Shown: positions 1 to 10,311 of the stretch, one piece after another
How the letters are laid out: each line of letters starts with the position of its first letter
How positions within the stretch are numbered: the stretch's first letter is position 1
Origin: Endomychus coccineus
Lineage: Eukaryota; Arthropoda; Insecta; Coleoptera; Endomychidae
Direction of reading: 5' to 3'
NCBI GenBank assembly: GCA_958510875.1
Contig: OY294070.1
Location: forward strand, 14,809,631 to 14,873,630
DNA: 64,000 nt
The notes under the pieces: generated by a model
What the model was told of the DNA's origin: nothing
The model's input: the letters and a program-made list of their open reading frames with translations, nothing else
Databases searched by the model: none
Position numbers and translations under genes: made by a program

Positions 1-1142
1 CGCTAAGTTGATGTATGTGTTGATCCCATTTCATTTTACTGTATATAGTGACTCCTAAATACTTAATAGTGTCAACTCTATCAATATCATCATTTGAACA
101 TAAACATTCAGAACAGTTATTATTGCATTCAAAATTGTGGATTAAAAGTTTCTGCCTTTTTGGAAGAGAGGTAATGTAAGATCCAAAACATATGAATTTC
201 GATTTATGTACATTAAGTTTTAATAAATTTGCATCTAACCATGCAGTAATTATTTTTAAGTATTTCTCTGCTTCCAATTTAGCCATCAACCATGTATTTG
301 CTTGTATAATTAAAACAGTATCGCCAGCATATGCTATCACTTTGATACCATCAATCTGACAGAAAAGATCATTTGCGTAAATAATGAAAAGAATGGGACC
401 GAGTACTGTACCTTGGGGGACACCACAACTAATAGGTAGTGGGTAGCTATATTCTTTTCCTATTTGAACAATTTGAAATCTATTTGTCAGATAACTACAT
501 ATTAAATTTCGTACATTCCCACGGAGCCCATATCCTTCCATTTTTTCCAGTAATAGTGAATGACTGATGTATCAAAAGCCTTAGTTAAATCTAAGAAAAT
601 TGCTAGTGTTGGAATAGACTTATCAATATTATCATAGACTTGTTCGGTCATAGAAACTATTGCGTCTTGAGCACTTTTATTTTGACGGAAACCGAACTGG
701 TTTTCATTGATTATGTTTTTATTGTTTAAAAAATTTGTTATTTTGGATGATATTATTTTTTCAAAAAGTTTTGCAATATTAGAGATTAACGATATGGGTC
801 GGTAATTGTTCATATCTGTGCTTTCTCCATTTTTAAATAATGGCTTTACTAATGCTATTTTTAGACAGTTTGGGAATATACCCTTTTCAAACGAACAATT
901 TATTAGATTAGTTAAAGGCTCTACTATAAAGTTATTTATATTTTTCAGAGTTAATGCATTTATATTGTCTAATCCTACAGCTTTATAATTTTTCAAGTTG
1001 TTAATTTCATTTGTGACCTCATTTTCAGTGATGGGGCTTAAAAAAAGCGTTTCATTTACGATCTTTGAACTTTTTGGAGTGAATTTCTTATTAGCTTTGA
1101 TATTAGAAGTTATTTTAGAACCTATATTTGCAAAAAAATCAT
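1..1142 (-). pseudogene. LINE reverse transcriptase, frameshifted and cut by the window edge
   Basis: The stretch NDFFANIGSK near 1,140-1,110 opens the RT region. It continues with YKAVGLDNI, NNYRPISLIS and FLDLTKAFDT, which are RT blocks 1 to 3. A frameshift at about 555 breaks the frame. Beyond it the other frame gives GVPQGTVLGP (about 390-425) and the active-site box as YAGD (320-331) instead of YADD, so the second catalytic Asp pair is changed in this copy. The thumb region LGVTIYSKMKWD lies around 25-60. The product copied element RNA into DNA at the nicked target. Inactive here through frameshifts and probably the YAGD change. Confidence 0.85.
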
Positions 1143-2220
1143 TGCGCTTTTTTCTTATCCGAAACTATCGTTTCAGTTTCATGAATAATATTGCCTATGC
1201 TATTATGATTTGTCTTAGTGTTACCTTTTATTTCATTTGTGATTTGCCAGATTTTTTTTGGGTTATTGAGGTTCACTTGGATTTTGGTTTGGTAATACAT
1301 CGATTTAGCTCTTTTTATGATGACATTTAAATTTTTTTTATAATCTTTGTATTGTTTGATTAATTCTGTATTGTTAGGTGCTTTCAGAATATCTAAATAT
1401 ATGGTGTTTTTTTTGTTTATAGAGTTTAAGAGACCACTTGTGATCCATTCCTTCCTTTTACGCTTTTTATGATTGAACTTTATTGTATCAGAAGATTTGT
1501 TGATAGTTTCTTTCAACGTATTTATGAATAACTCCGTTGTTTGATGAATGCAATTAAAGTCTAATATTGAGTTCCAATTAATTAATGCAATATTAGCTTT
1601 TAGAGAATTTATGTTTATTTTCTGTATGCTGCTGCAATTAGTTTTACTATGGTTTTTACTCATGCTTTTATTATTTATATTATTTATTTTGAGAACTATT
1701 GGATAGTGATCCGTTAGTTTTTCGTGAACTACAAATGGTTGAAAATTTAGATCTTGAGAAGCACTTTTTATTAAAATATGGTCAATGCAAGACGGTATTT
1801 TATTGTATTCCATTCTAGTGGGTGTATTAACATATGAAATAATTAAATTGACAAGCAATTTAAATAATTTTCCGTAGAATTCGATAAAGGTGGATGTTCT
1901 ATTACGTTTATATTTATATCACCAGTTATTATTTCACTATCAAGTTTACAATTATCTACCATATATTGACTTAGACTGTTGTTAAAACGATCAATATTAT
2001 AGTCGTGAGATCGATATAGCCCAGTGATGCCCATTTTTTTTTCCTCACTTATGGTAATTCTCAAAAAGCTTAACCCATCTACAATAACAGTTTCTGATTC
2101 GTGCGTTAGCTTACTATTTACATAAGCGATTACTCCGTCATTTTTGTTTATGCTACTATTATTATAATATGTGTTATAGTTATTTAGATTAAACAATTTC
2201 AAATTGCCACATTCAATCAC
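1143..2220 (-). pseudogene. LINE endonuclease (EEP fold), 5'-truncated and frameshifted
   Basis: Two overlapping minus-strand frames (2,220-1,843 and 1,858-1,139) carry the C-terminal half of an endonuclease/exonuclease/phosphatase domain. Visible signatures are GDININ, the usual GDFN-type metal and phosphate motif, at about 1,905-1,922, and the pairs CIDHIL and DHYPI further on (about 1,700-1,785), which match the catalytic Asp-His end of the fold. In this family the enzyme nicks target DNA to prime reverse transcription. The N-terminal catalytic Asn and Glu motifs are missing because the copy starts inside the domain. A frameshift near 1,850 separates the parts. After the domain comes a Lys/Asn-rich linker leading to the RT. 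Confidence 0.8.
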
Positions 2221-2222
2221 TT

Positions 2223-3164
2223 GGTGCTTTGGTGGACATCTGCTTTCCGGCAGATGGTGTTGGAACTTTTAGCTTCGCCAAACAATTTGAGAGTGTTTTA
2301 TTAAATCACATGCGGAGATGGTTGATCTGTGACTTCACGTCTGCCTCCTCTCACTGACGAAGCTATGAGAAGAGCGAAACATCTGGCTGAGACCATAAGA
2401 CGTATTGTCACTGTTCAACCGGGAGAATCGAAACTTTTTTACATTTGGTTACATAATTTTGCACTGATAAGTCTCCACATATTTATGTATTTAATCAAGG
2501 TGATAAAAAGGTCATATTAGATGAATTATTATCGTTTAAATCTTTTTCCTGATGCCCTATCAGTGGTAAGGGGATTCGTTGTGGATCGCCTACCGCCACC
2601 TCATACTAAACACACAACGAATATGAAAGAACACGTAAATGAAAGGTTTATAATCGCATCACCGCGATATCGCGGGGCACATCGACAAATAAATGTCACA
2701 CACTCGAATTTTTACCGAACGCGAAATGTCATTGGAAATTTAAAAGGTTGGTTTGTGTCGATATCCACTGTACTTTGCCATCTCTTCGTATTTTTCAACC
2801 GATATGGGTTATTTGTTATGTAATGAATCGCGAATTCCCCATACGCCTGACGCGCACAACACCCTAGTAATTTGCTTAGTGCCATTATTGTAGATACTTC
2901 CAAATCAGTCAATATACGAACATAGTCGTAATCAACTTTTCCAAAGCTGGCGATAGACTACAGATTTCATTAGAAAATGACAATAAGAATGAACTCTATA
3001 ACTTCGAACAGTATGAAATTATGTAAGAATACTTTTTTGTAGTAAAGTAATGACTTAATCTAAAAAAATGATTACTTTTAATATTAGTCAGCGGCGCAAC
3101 ATATTTAAAAAAGGTTCAAATAGTGGTGATTCCACGCCAATGGCTTATCATAATTTGCTGGCTG
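2223..3164. other. No recognisable gene between the LINE and the mariner element
   Basis: Short open frames occur (for example 2,329-2,520 and 2,521-2,823 on the plus strand), but none shows a family motif or codon pattern I recognise. The sequence is mixed in base composition and has no tandem structure. It may hold older repeat debris. Confidence 0.5.
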
Positions 3165-3166
3165 TA

Positions 3167-3671
3167 CAGAGTGGTCCAAATTGGACACTTTTGATAGGAA
3201 ACACCAATTTCTAGAGAAGATACAGAAAAACTAGCCTACATGTTACGAGGTCGATTTTTGAGAGAAAATGAATGCCGAAAACCGCACTTTGATATCTTGA
3301 CTTGTTCAAAAGATACAAGGTGTTTTTCAGTTTTGTGCATTTCTGACCCACCCCCGTAACTTGTTTATTTATGAATATTTCTGATTTCTGTGAAAACATT
3401 CTTGAGACACTTTTTTGAAAGGAATCTAATGGTGTTCCTTGTTTTTTATTGAAAAATATGGTTTTGAAGTTATGACATAAACTTGTATTTTTTCTTATGG
3501 ACCAACCTGTATATTTTTACATATTCGTGTTTGAAATAAAATTCTCTTTTCAAATATATATAATAGTTGCTACTTCTCTTTCGAAACATTTATGTTGTGG
3601 CTGTTTTCGACTTATTTTAGATGAATAATCAAAATCTGGGTTGCCATGCCTGAATACGAAACAAAATACCT
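3167..3671. repeat. Left terminal inverted repeat (~505 bp) of the mariner-like element
   Basis: It matches the complement of 4,957-5,458 almost base for base. Both arms contain the same spurious 62-codon reading frame (3,211-3,399 minus, 5,226-5,414 plus), differing by one residue. That is an effect of the inverted repeat, not a gene. Confidence 0.9.
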
Positions 3672-3800
3672 TAGCAACTACAGTCTATGCGTACTGTCAA
3701 ACAATTATTAATAATTGCAGTTTGCTTTACAAGTTTAGTGTGCTTCTTTGAACTGAGTTTTGAACTTACGACAATATTTTTATCTTCCTGTTAATTCAAA

Positions 3801-4841
3801 ATGTATGAAAATTACGAAAAATATGATATGTGTTATTGGGAATCACATGAAGATGCACAGGCTGCCAGCAATATTTACTTTGACCGATACCCTGAAAGGA
3901 GACAACCGTTTCGGGATATGTTCACTAGATTGCAGCAAAACCTAGTTAATTACGGTTCTTTTTCAAAACCAAGGACAAGAGTTTACGAAGCCATCAGGAA
4001 TAGAGATAGAGAGTTAGAAGAAATAACAGTTTTGGGGGAAATACAAAATCAACCCAATATTTCACTACGCAAAATGCAGTTGAATACAGGTATTCCAAAG
4101 ACTACAGCAATGCGAATTCTAAGAAAAAATAAATTCAAACCGTATAGAGTAAGAAAAGTTCACAAGCTACTACCAAATGACCTACAATTCCGGCTCGAAT
4201 TCTGCCAATGGTATTTAGGAAAATGTGCTGAAAACTTAAAATTTGGACAGAACATCATATGGACTGATGAAGCATGTGTTAGCAGCGCTGGTATTTTTAA
4301 TAGATACAATTCCTACAATTGGACTTTGGAAAATCCATATATTACAGTGGAGACACAAAATCAAGGCCGATACAGTTTTAATGTTTGAGTCGGTATTTTT
4401 AGAGGAAGGTTTATCGGTCCCCATATCTATGAGGGTAACCTTACAGCAGCCCGATATGTGGAAATATTGCGGGAATTTGTCGAACCTATAATGGATGATT
4501 TGCCATTACAACAAATTGCACACGTATACTCCCAAGAAGACGGGGCACCGTGTATATATATTTGGGGTCAATATACCAATAATTGGCTTGGTAACCGGGG
4601 TCCTGTTCATTGGGAGGCAAGATCCCCCGATCTTACGCCTCCAGATTTTTACCTCTGGGGAAGAATAAAGGACCTCACGTATAAACGCCATCCTGATTCC
4701 CGAGAAGCGTTGGAAGCAGCAGTGCAACATGCCTTTCGTTCAATACCTGCGGTAGAATTAATGAATGCTGTCAATAATGTTAGGAAGCGAAGTCAATTAT
4801 GTTTCGATTTAAATGGTGCTCAATTTGAACACATGTTGTAA
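3801..4841 (+). pseudogene. Mariner-type transposase (DUF4817-like N-terminus), one nonsense mutation
   Basis: One frame of 347 codons runs from ATG 3,801 to TAA 4,839-4,841, interrupted only by TGA at 4,386-4,388 where the family normally has the Trp of NVW. Residues 1-70 (YFDRYPERRQPFRDMF) resemble the DUF4817 DNA-binding helix-turn-helix domain, followed by a second helix-turn-helix (ISLRKMQLNTGIPKTTAMRI). Catalytic motifs are WTDEACV (first Asp), YSQEDGAPC (second Asp) and SPDLTPPDFYLWG (third). The spacing from the second Asp to the Asp of PPDF is 34. Relatives I recall have about 41, which suggests a small internal deletion after DGAPC. The end, GAQFEHML, is typical of the family. Its role was cut-and-paste transposition at TA. 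Confidence 0.88.
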
Positions 4842-4956
4842 ATATGTAGTTTAAAAATGTAATATTTTTGTTCTTGTTATTCTGTTTTTTGATTAAATTA
4901 ATGAGTTATTATAAAATAGGCACTAATTATTGTTTTCAGCAGCAGTTATGTAGAAC

Positions 4957-5458
4957 TATTTTGTTTCGTATTCAGGTATGGCAACCCAGATTTTGATTAT
5001 TCATCTAAAATAAGCCGAAAACAGCCACAAAATAAATGTTTTGAAAGAGAAGTAGCAACTATTATATATATTTGAAAAGAGAATTTTATTTCAAACACGA
5101 ATATGTAAAAATATACAGGGTGGTCCATAAGAAAAAATACAAGTTTATGTCATAACTTCAAAACCATATTTTTCAATAAAAAACAAGGAACACCATTAGA
5201 TTCCTTTCAAAAAAGTGTCTCAAGAATGTTTTCACAGAAATCAGAAATATTCATAAATAAACAAGTTACGGGGGTGGGTCAGAAATGCACAAAATTGAAA
5301 AACACCTTGTATCTTTTGAACAAGTCAAGATATCAAAGTGCGGTTTTCGGCATTCATCTTCTCTCAAAAATCGACCTCGTAACATGTAGGCTAGTTTTTC
5401 TCTATCTTCTCTAGAAATTGGTGTTTCCTATCAAACGTGTCCAATTTGAACCACTCTG
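4957..5458. repeat. Right terminal inverted repeat of the mariner-like element
   Basis: Reverse complement of the left arm, ending in CCACTCTG followed by the TA duplication at 5,459-5,460. It contains the nested second end ACAGGGTGGTCCATAAG. Confidence 0.9.
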
Positions 5459-5609
5459 TACAATGGGTAATAGCTATTAATAGTGACATTCATGGCACCA
5501 AATTTCAATCCTTCCATTCTTTTGGGAGATATGTGTAATGGAAAGATAATAAGGGTATATTTTCAACAAGTCCTCAATTAGGTAAATTCCGAACATTGCT
5601 TTATTTGTT

Positions 5610-6002
5610 ATATTGTTTGCATGTTATATCAAAAAGTTATATAATGAGGTTGATATAACGTACAAAGTGTGCAATATGAGTAATAATGCACCGTAAGCAA
5701 GGTTAGCTTATTGTTGATACATCATCCATGGCAACATCGATATGAATGAATGTTCTGGGATGACGTATCAACATCAATGTATGAGGATAAGACAGGAGAA
5801 GTATTTATAGCTTATGATGGAGAGTAATCATAGGCAGAATTTTAGAATCATAATTAATGATTAGAGAAGTTAAGATTAGGCAGTTCTGAATCAGTTCTAT
5901 GTTATGAACCGTTGTTACATGTGTTAAGTGTTATTCCAATAAACCGATTTCCATACCACCAGCAACACAACTCCTATAGAACCTGGCAATCTCGGCATAT
6001 TA
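5610..6002 (+). mobile_element. Possible solo LTR or 5' LTR remnant
   Basis: A stretch with a TATA-like box (TATTTATAGC, 5,800-5,809), a polyadenylation signal (AATAAA, 5,938-5,943) and an end at ...ATTACA is followed by TGGCGATCCCAGGTAAG (6,004-6,020), which resembles a tRNA primer-binding site of Gypsy or BEL elements. The left border is uncertain. No gag or pol coding follows, so at most this is a solo LTR plus primer site. The same bases could instead be read as an exon ending ATGGCGATCCCAG with a GTAAGA splice donor. Confidence 0.35.
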
Positions 6003-6213
6003 CATGGCGATCCCAGGTAAGAAAAAAAAACAATTGTGTTCCTAAATTTCAACTATGTATTTTTTGCAAGGAGGCATGTTAGAACATAATTTATTAGAAT
6101 AAAACCTTTATTTTGGCGAGAAGAATCTTGAGTTAATTTTTTTCATACTACCCCCTTAGAAAATGACATTTACGACCCTTGAATTAGGGTAAAAACCCTT
6201 GGGGAGGTAAAAT

Positions 6214-6405
6214 CTAACAGGTTTTTAAGTTTAGATTTTTCTCGAGACATTTTTTAAAAAGTTCGTACTCTTTCTCGTTTATTTCACGACATTTAGTTGA
6301 CAGAAGATTTAGCGATACCAACTTGGCAAATTCTAAAACGTCTTGAGGAATACTATCCTCAGCTTCTTTTTCATCGATAATTTTCATGATTGAAATAAAG
6401 AACAT
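6214..6405 (-). pseudogene. N-terminal fragment of a Crypton-like tyrosine recombinase family protein
   Basis: The 63-codon frame contains IPQDVLEFAKLVSLNLL, then REINEKEYELFKKCLEKN. In an insect protein family that I know as Crypton/phage-integrase-like (SAM-like N-terminal domain), the start usually reads as an acidic N-terminus, a PxEVxExA helix and a Y-E-x-x-Y-x-x-F-x-x-W signature. Here the tryptophan is a cysteine and the frame stops just afterwards, so only the first ~60 residues survive. Related fragments lie at 56,785-56,860 and 58,628-58,935. The recombinase catalytic domain is absent. Confidence 0.45.
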
Positions 6406-6409
6406 CCCT

Positions 6410-8370
6410 TGAAATACGTCTAATCAACATGTTGTAAACAACGTTTTGGCAATGCCAGTCTGTGATGTATACTAACCGATTTCAAATGTTATATTTTTAC
6501 AGAAAAGAGAATACAAAGACCATTTTTGAAAATTACCTTAAAAGGTAATAGGAAAAGTTATATACATTCATCTAGAGTAAATTACATTTCCGCTTCGCGT
6601 CGGGCATCAAACTATCCGCGTGTGGAAAAGGGGCACTTTCCTCCCTTGGTTTGTAAATAACTATTACATCTACTTCTGACTTATCCTGTATAATAATACA
6701 ATAAAGGTCCCTTATAAAACACATATGTTGTCCAATTCGAATAAACTTCTGATGACTATAAGTCACGGACGTTACTGATCTATGGTTCATAGCTTTTCCA
6801 TATTCCACAAAAATAGAGTTTCAACTAAACATGGTTGGAATTGGAAGCTAATTTCATTCTTCTTGATCCCCGTGTATTCGTCGGTTTCTGTGAACGAGAA
6901 CCAAGAGTGTCTATTTTTAATGAAATAAAGTTACTGATTAAAATGTTAAAGTAAAACGGAGAATATTGATAGGGGTTGCCATCTATCTTGGATTAAAAAC
7001 ACGAAAAAACATCCGATAAATTTAAGTCCCAAGACGAACGTTCCATCTCGGCATTTCGCGCCTGGTAAAGATAGTGGATGATTTTAATTAGATATTTAAT
7101 TGCCGAAGCCGGGGAAAAAATTGTCGTTAGTTCATTTCGAGTTGGGCGTTTTTCTCGTCTTAACTACGTGTAAATTGCTCTAGTAATACTCGGGCTAAAT
7201 TAAAATCAAATGATTAATTTAGAAAGACGCGCTGGCGTTCGTCTGCTTGATGCTGCAATTGCAGCTTCATCGAGTTAGCTGTGACGATTTCCTGTACAAA
7301 TATACCGGCCTGCTCTGATTAAAAATGTTTTGGATGGGTGAGTTATCATAGAGAGTATGTTTCTCCACAGTAATGCCAAGGAAACGTATGTTGAATTACA
7401 AAAGTATACAGTGAACAACGACAGATTTTGAACAAAATTCTAATCCAAATTATTGGTTTAGATATATTAAGGACACTTACGTAATTTGGAAACATGCCTT
7501 GAAATCATTTTTCTTTCCCAATCTCGAGTAATTCCTTTCGTCCAAATATCCCCACGATCATTGAAGGTTCATGTACTGGATGTTTTAGGCTCTAGGATAC
7601 TCTGTATATCGAAAACGACATACGATTTTGAAGTCCCTATCAATAAATAATTTCATACTGAATCCCTTTCAAAACTGTTAACTATCCAGCCCTATTTTAG
7701 AGCTGTTGATCTCGATCTTCCAGCTTCAGCAACGGAAATTTTAAAAATAGAATACACACGATTTTCGAACTACCCACCTATTACAAGCAATTTCATATAA
7801 AACAGTTGAAACTTTACTATTGTACATCTCTTTAGGAACTCGATTTTTCATAGATTCATTTTGTTTTGGGTCAGGCCTCGATTTTGTTTGCTGGGCAGCA
7901 AAGTGATGAGGCGATTCAGAGGATTATAGTAAATGTTATTGAAATAATAAAAGTATGAAAAGTACATTATTACTTCGATTATTCCATTGTTAATTGAAGC
8001 TATCAGTGCATGAAGAGCTCAATTTTTACTATAATGCCAAAAATGGTATGTATGAAGGTGTTACCTCATTTTCTTTGCGTTAGTACAGACTGGTTCATGG
8101 ATGTCGACAAGAACCTTAAAAACTGAAGTGCAAAATACGTTTACTCAAGTTTTGTTGTACTTATTGGAGCAAGAAGGAGTTATCTTCTGGATTACCGCTT
8201 TCTTCTGGTGTAAACTAGAAGGAAGTTGATGAGTTATTTTGGTATTGTTGTACAGTTTAGATAAAGTTTTTCATTTATTGTGTTCAGCAAAAAGTCCTTC
8301 CTCAGCGAGGTGGCCATATTAACCGCAAGAATCAAACACCCAACGAGCAGCTTGACATAGTCCGAACATA
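6410..8370. other. Unannotated stretch
   Basis: No coding motif, inverted repeat or tandem array was recognised. A 78-codon minus-strand frame (6,808-6,572) has no recognisable family. The part at 7,000-7,330 is more GC-balanced than its surroundings and could be old single-copy DNA. Confidence 0.5.
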
Positions 8371-8374
8371 TTAA

Positions 8375-8879
8375 GGTAGTTGTCGTGAAAAACGCGTACA
8401 GTCAGAAAATTCTGAATTTTTGTATATTTAATAAGGACATGAAAATACAATTACTATTAAAATTTGAAGTCAATTGACCGTTTCTAACTCAAGATACACT
8501 TAATTAAAAATCGGTCCATTAACATGGAGAGTATAGGCACTACATAGAGTTTGTACCAGTTTATCAGTTTTTATAAGAAACTAACTGTCAGAAATTTTTA
8601 AAACACTAACAGTCACTTAATGTTTGTATTCTGAATTAAAAAAAAAAAAAAAAAATATTGACCGTCTCATTGTCAAGAAATATTAATTTCAAGTTCAACA
8701 ATTTATGAGAAAGTATACGTACTAGCCAGTTGGACATGCATATGAGTACTGTGTGGGTTACGTCTCCATGGGTACAGTCTTACACAAAAATTATAGCACA
8801 TTCTGCTACAAGCTCGTGTGCTCTCTGACCGCGCGCATGATACAAGACTTTCTTACAATATTGTACCACGACAACTACC
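8375..8879. mobile_element. MITE with TTAA target duplications (piggyBac- or Kolobok-like)
   Basis: Terminal inverted repeats GGTAGTTGTCGTG (8,375-8,387) and CACGACAACTACC (8,867-8,879) are directly flanked by TTAA at 8,371-8,374 and 8,880-8,883. The 505-bp interior has no transposase, includes an A-rich run at 8,640-8,655, and carries only a spurious 62-codon frame. TTAA duplication is the hallmark of piggyBac and Kolobok. The GGTAG termini do not decide between them. Confidence 0.7.
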
Positions 8880-9184
8880 TTAAATCTTTTCCTGCAGAAA
8901 TTTTATATTATTCGAGAAATAAAAATGCACATCGCTTATAGTACTTATCTCCTATGCTATCAATAAACAAAATGTATAAAGTATACAAGAACCAGTGTTC
9001 TGAGTCAAAACCAGGCCAAACATACAAACTTTTGTTTCCGAATTTAATTTTGGCTTTGGATCTCCAAAATCAGATATCTACAAAGTTTGTGCTTCTAAAG
9101 AAAAAAATTACGAACGTGTTAGGCCTATAAGGCAGCGTTTGAAGAACAGAAATTTGGCACATGAGGGTACCATTCGATACATTT

Positions 9185-9285
9185 TGATCGGTATGCAAAA
9201 AATATTACGTTACGGTATTTGTTTTCTGTTTTTTTAGATTTTCGTTACGGTATTTGTCTTTTGTTTTTTTTTCTTGATTCGGTCG
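9185..9285. repeat. Dispersed repeat, inverted copy at 22,692-22,790
   Basis: The stretch contains TTACGGTATTTGT twice, about 33-38 bases apart, separated by T-rich runs, and ends in TTCTTGATTCG. The complement, with the same two blocks, occurs at 22,692-22,790. No coding capacity. The family is unknown. Confidence 0.75.
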
Positions 9286-9806
9286 CCGCGCTCAAAGCCC
9301 GCGATAAAAGCTATATGCAATAGCTTAAGCATATCTGGCAGCACAAAAAGTGATAAAAGATGACCCATAATTTTAAAATTACTTTTATTGTCGTGAGTAT
9401 TGACACAATTTCATTTTGATTTTAGTTTAAACAGAAAACGCTGCGACAATATTACTTTAACCCTTAATATTCCAAAATTGCTAAAAAGTGACTTAACACC
9501 TTCATGCACTAATAGCCTCAATTGGTGATTACAATTTCAAACAACTCCTTCTCTTGGTTTTTTATACCCAAATACGCATCTACATCGTTGTTCATAGCAA
9601 CGAATTGAACGAAAATTGTCGAATAAAATCCACTTGTCTACTTCTTCATTATCGTTATATCTTGTTTTATAACTTCATCACAGTATGTTAGAAGATTGGC
9701 AGCACATCTTCTACAACGGTTGGAAATAAAACAAACGCGTGTTATTGGATTTGTTTTGTTTCCTGCGAGACACGCGATATGGACCGAATAAGTTATACGA
9801 CGCACG

Positions 9807-10185
9807 TATATACCCGGTCCTCTTACTCTCGCTCCTCGTCTCGCCGGTCATTTCTGAGCTACAGGAGTAATGACGTTGTCCTGGGGGAGTCTATGATGGA
9901 GATGGCCAGGGAAACACGTCATCCACATCAATTTTTCTAAGCTGACTTTCGTTTCGCTCGACCCCATTTCTCCGTGTGTGTGCGCGCGAGCTGCGTTTTG
10001 TTTTTATTGTTTCTATTACTCTCGTTTATTGAGTTGTTCATTTAAAATTTACGCGATCCCTCTCTTTTAAACTCGGCAATCTGTCGATACACAAACGCCG
10101 CAGAAAGGCATTTATCGGAATTGTCTGTGGAAACTATGACTTCATGGCTTTGATGTATCCTGTATTGTACAGAAGAATTCTTCAG
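9807..10185 (+). promoter_or_regulatory. Speculative promoter and first exon of an unidentified gene
   Basis: GTATATAC (9,807-9,814) could be a TATA box. About 35 bases downstream is TCATTT, initiator-like. The region to 10,140 is CpG-richer than its surroundings. A short frame from ATG 10,144 (MALMYPVLYRRILQ, 14 codons) runs without a stop into CAG|GTAAGG, a strong splice donor, at 10,185/10,186. An upstream ATG at 10,137 opens a five-codon frame only. No downstream exon could be identified, and donors of this quality occur by chance. A weak hypothesis. Confidence 0.2.
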
Positions 10186-10311
10186 GTAAGGCCTTCTGGG
10201 TCACGTTTGTAACTGGGGAATTTTAATCTCCCTATCTGCCGTCCAGTGTACTTTAGACATGTACACGTACTTGCCTTCCCCTACAATCAACAGCACGCCA
10301 CTGCTCGGCAG

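Larger units (their letters stand above)
1..2222 (-). mobile_element. Non-LTR retrotransposon (Jockey/CR1-like LINE), degenerate, runs off the window
   Basis: Reading leftwards from 2,222, the element encodes the end of an apurinic-type endonuclease, then a linker, then a reverse transcriptase that continues past base 1. Frame changes near 1,850, 1,140 and 555 break the polyprotein, so this copy is dead. The 5' end is truncated inside the endonuclease, as is usual for LINEs after incomplete target-primed reverse transcription. The 3' end and any tail lie outside the window. Assignment to the Jockey/CR1 group rests on the endonuclease-RT order and the motif style; I could not build a tree. Confidence 0.85.
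3167..5458 (+). mobile_element. Mariner-superfamily (IS630-Tc1-mariner) element with ~500-bp terminal inverted repeats
   Basis: The ends read CAGAGTGGTCCAAATTGG and its complement, with TA target duplications at 3,165-3,166 and 5,459-5,460. The inverted arms run to about 3,671 and back to about 4,957. Inside each arm lies a second, classic mariner-like end (ACAGGTTGGTCCATAAG near 3,495-3,512 and ACAGGGTGGTCCATAAG near 5,116-5,132). The present long repeat therefore looks like an inner element plus a duplicated outer flank. A single transposase gene lies between the arms. Arm divergence is low and the coding region has one stop, so this is a fairly young copy. Confidence 0.9.

Noticed and set aside
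3211..3399. 62-codon frame repeated at 5,226-5,414
   Set aside because: Both lie in the inverted arms of the same transposon and mirror each other, so they are a repeat artefact and not a gene pair.
6001..6020. ATGGCGATCCCAG plus GTAAGA as an exon-intron border
   Set aside because: A polyadenylation signal and LTR-like end directly upstream make a tRNA primer site after an LTR at least as likely; no downstream exon seen.
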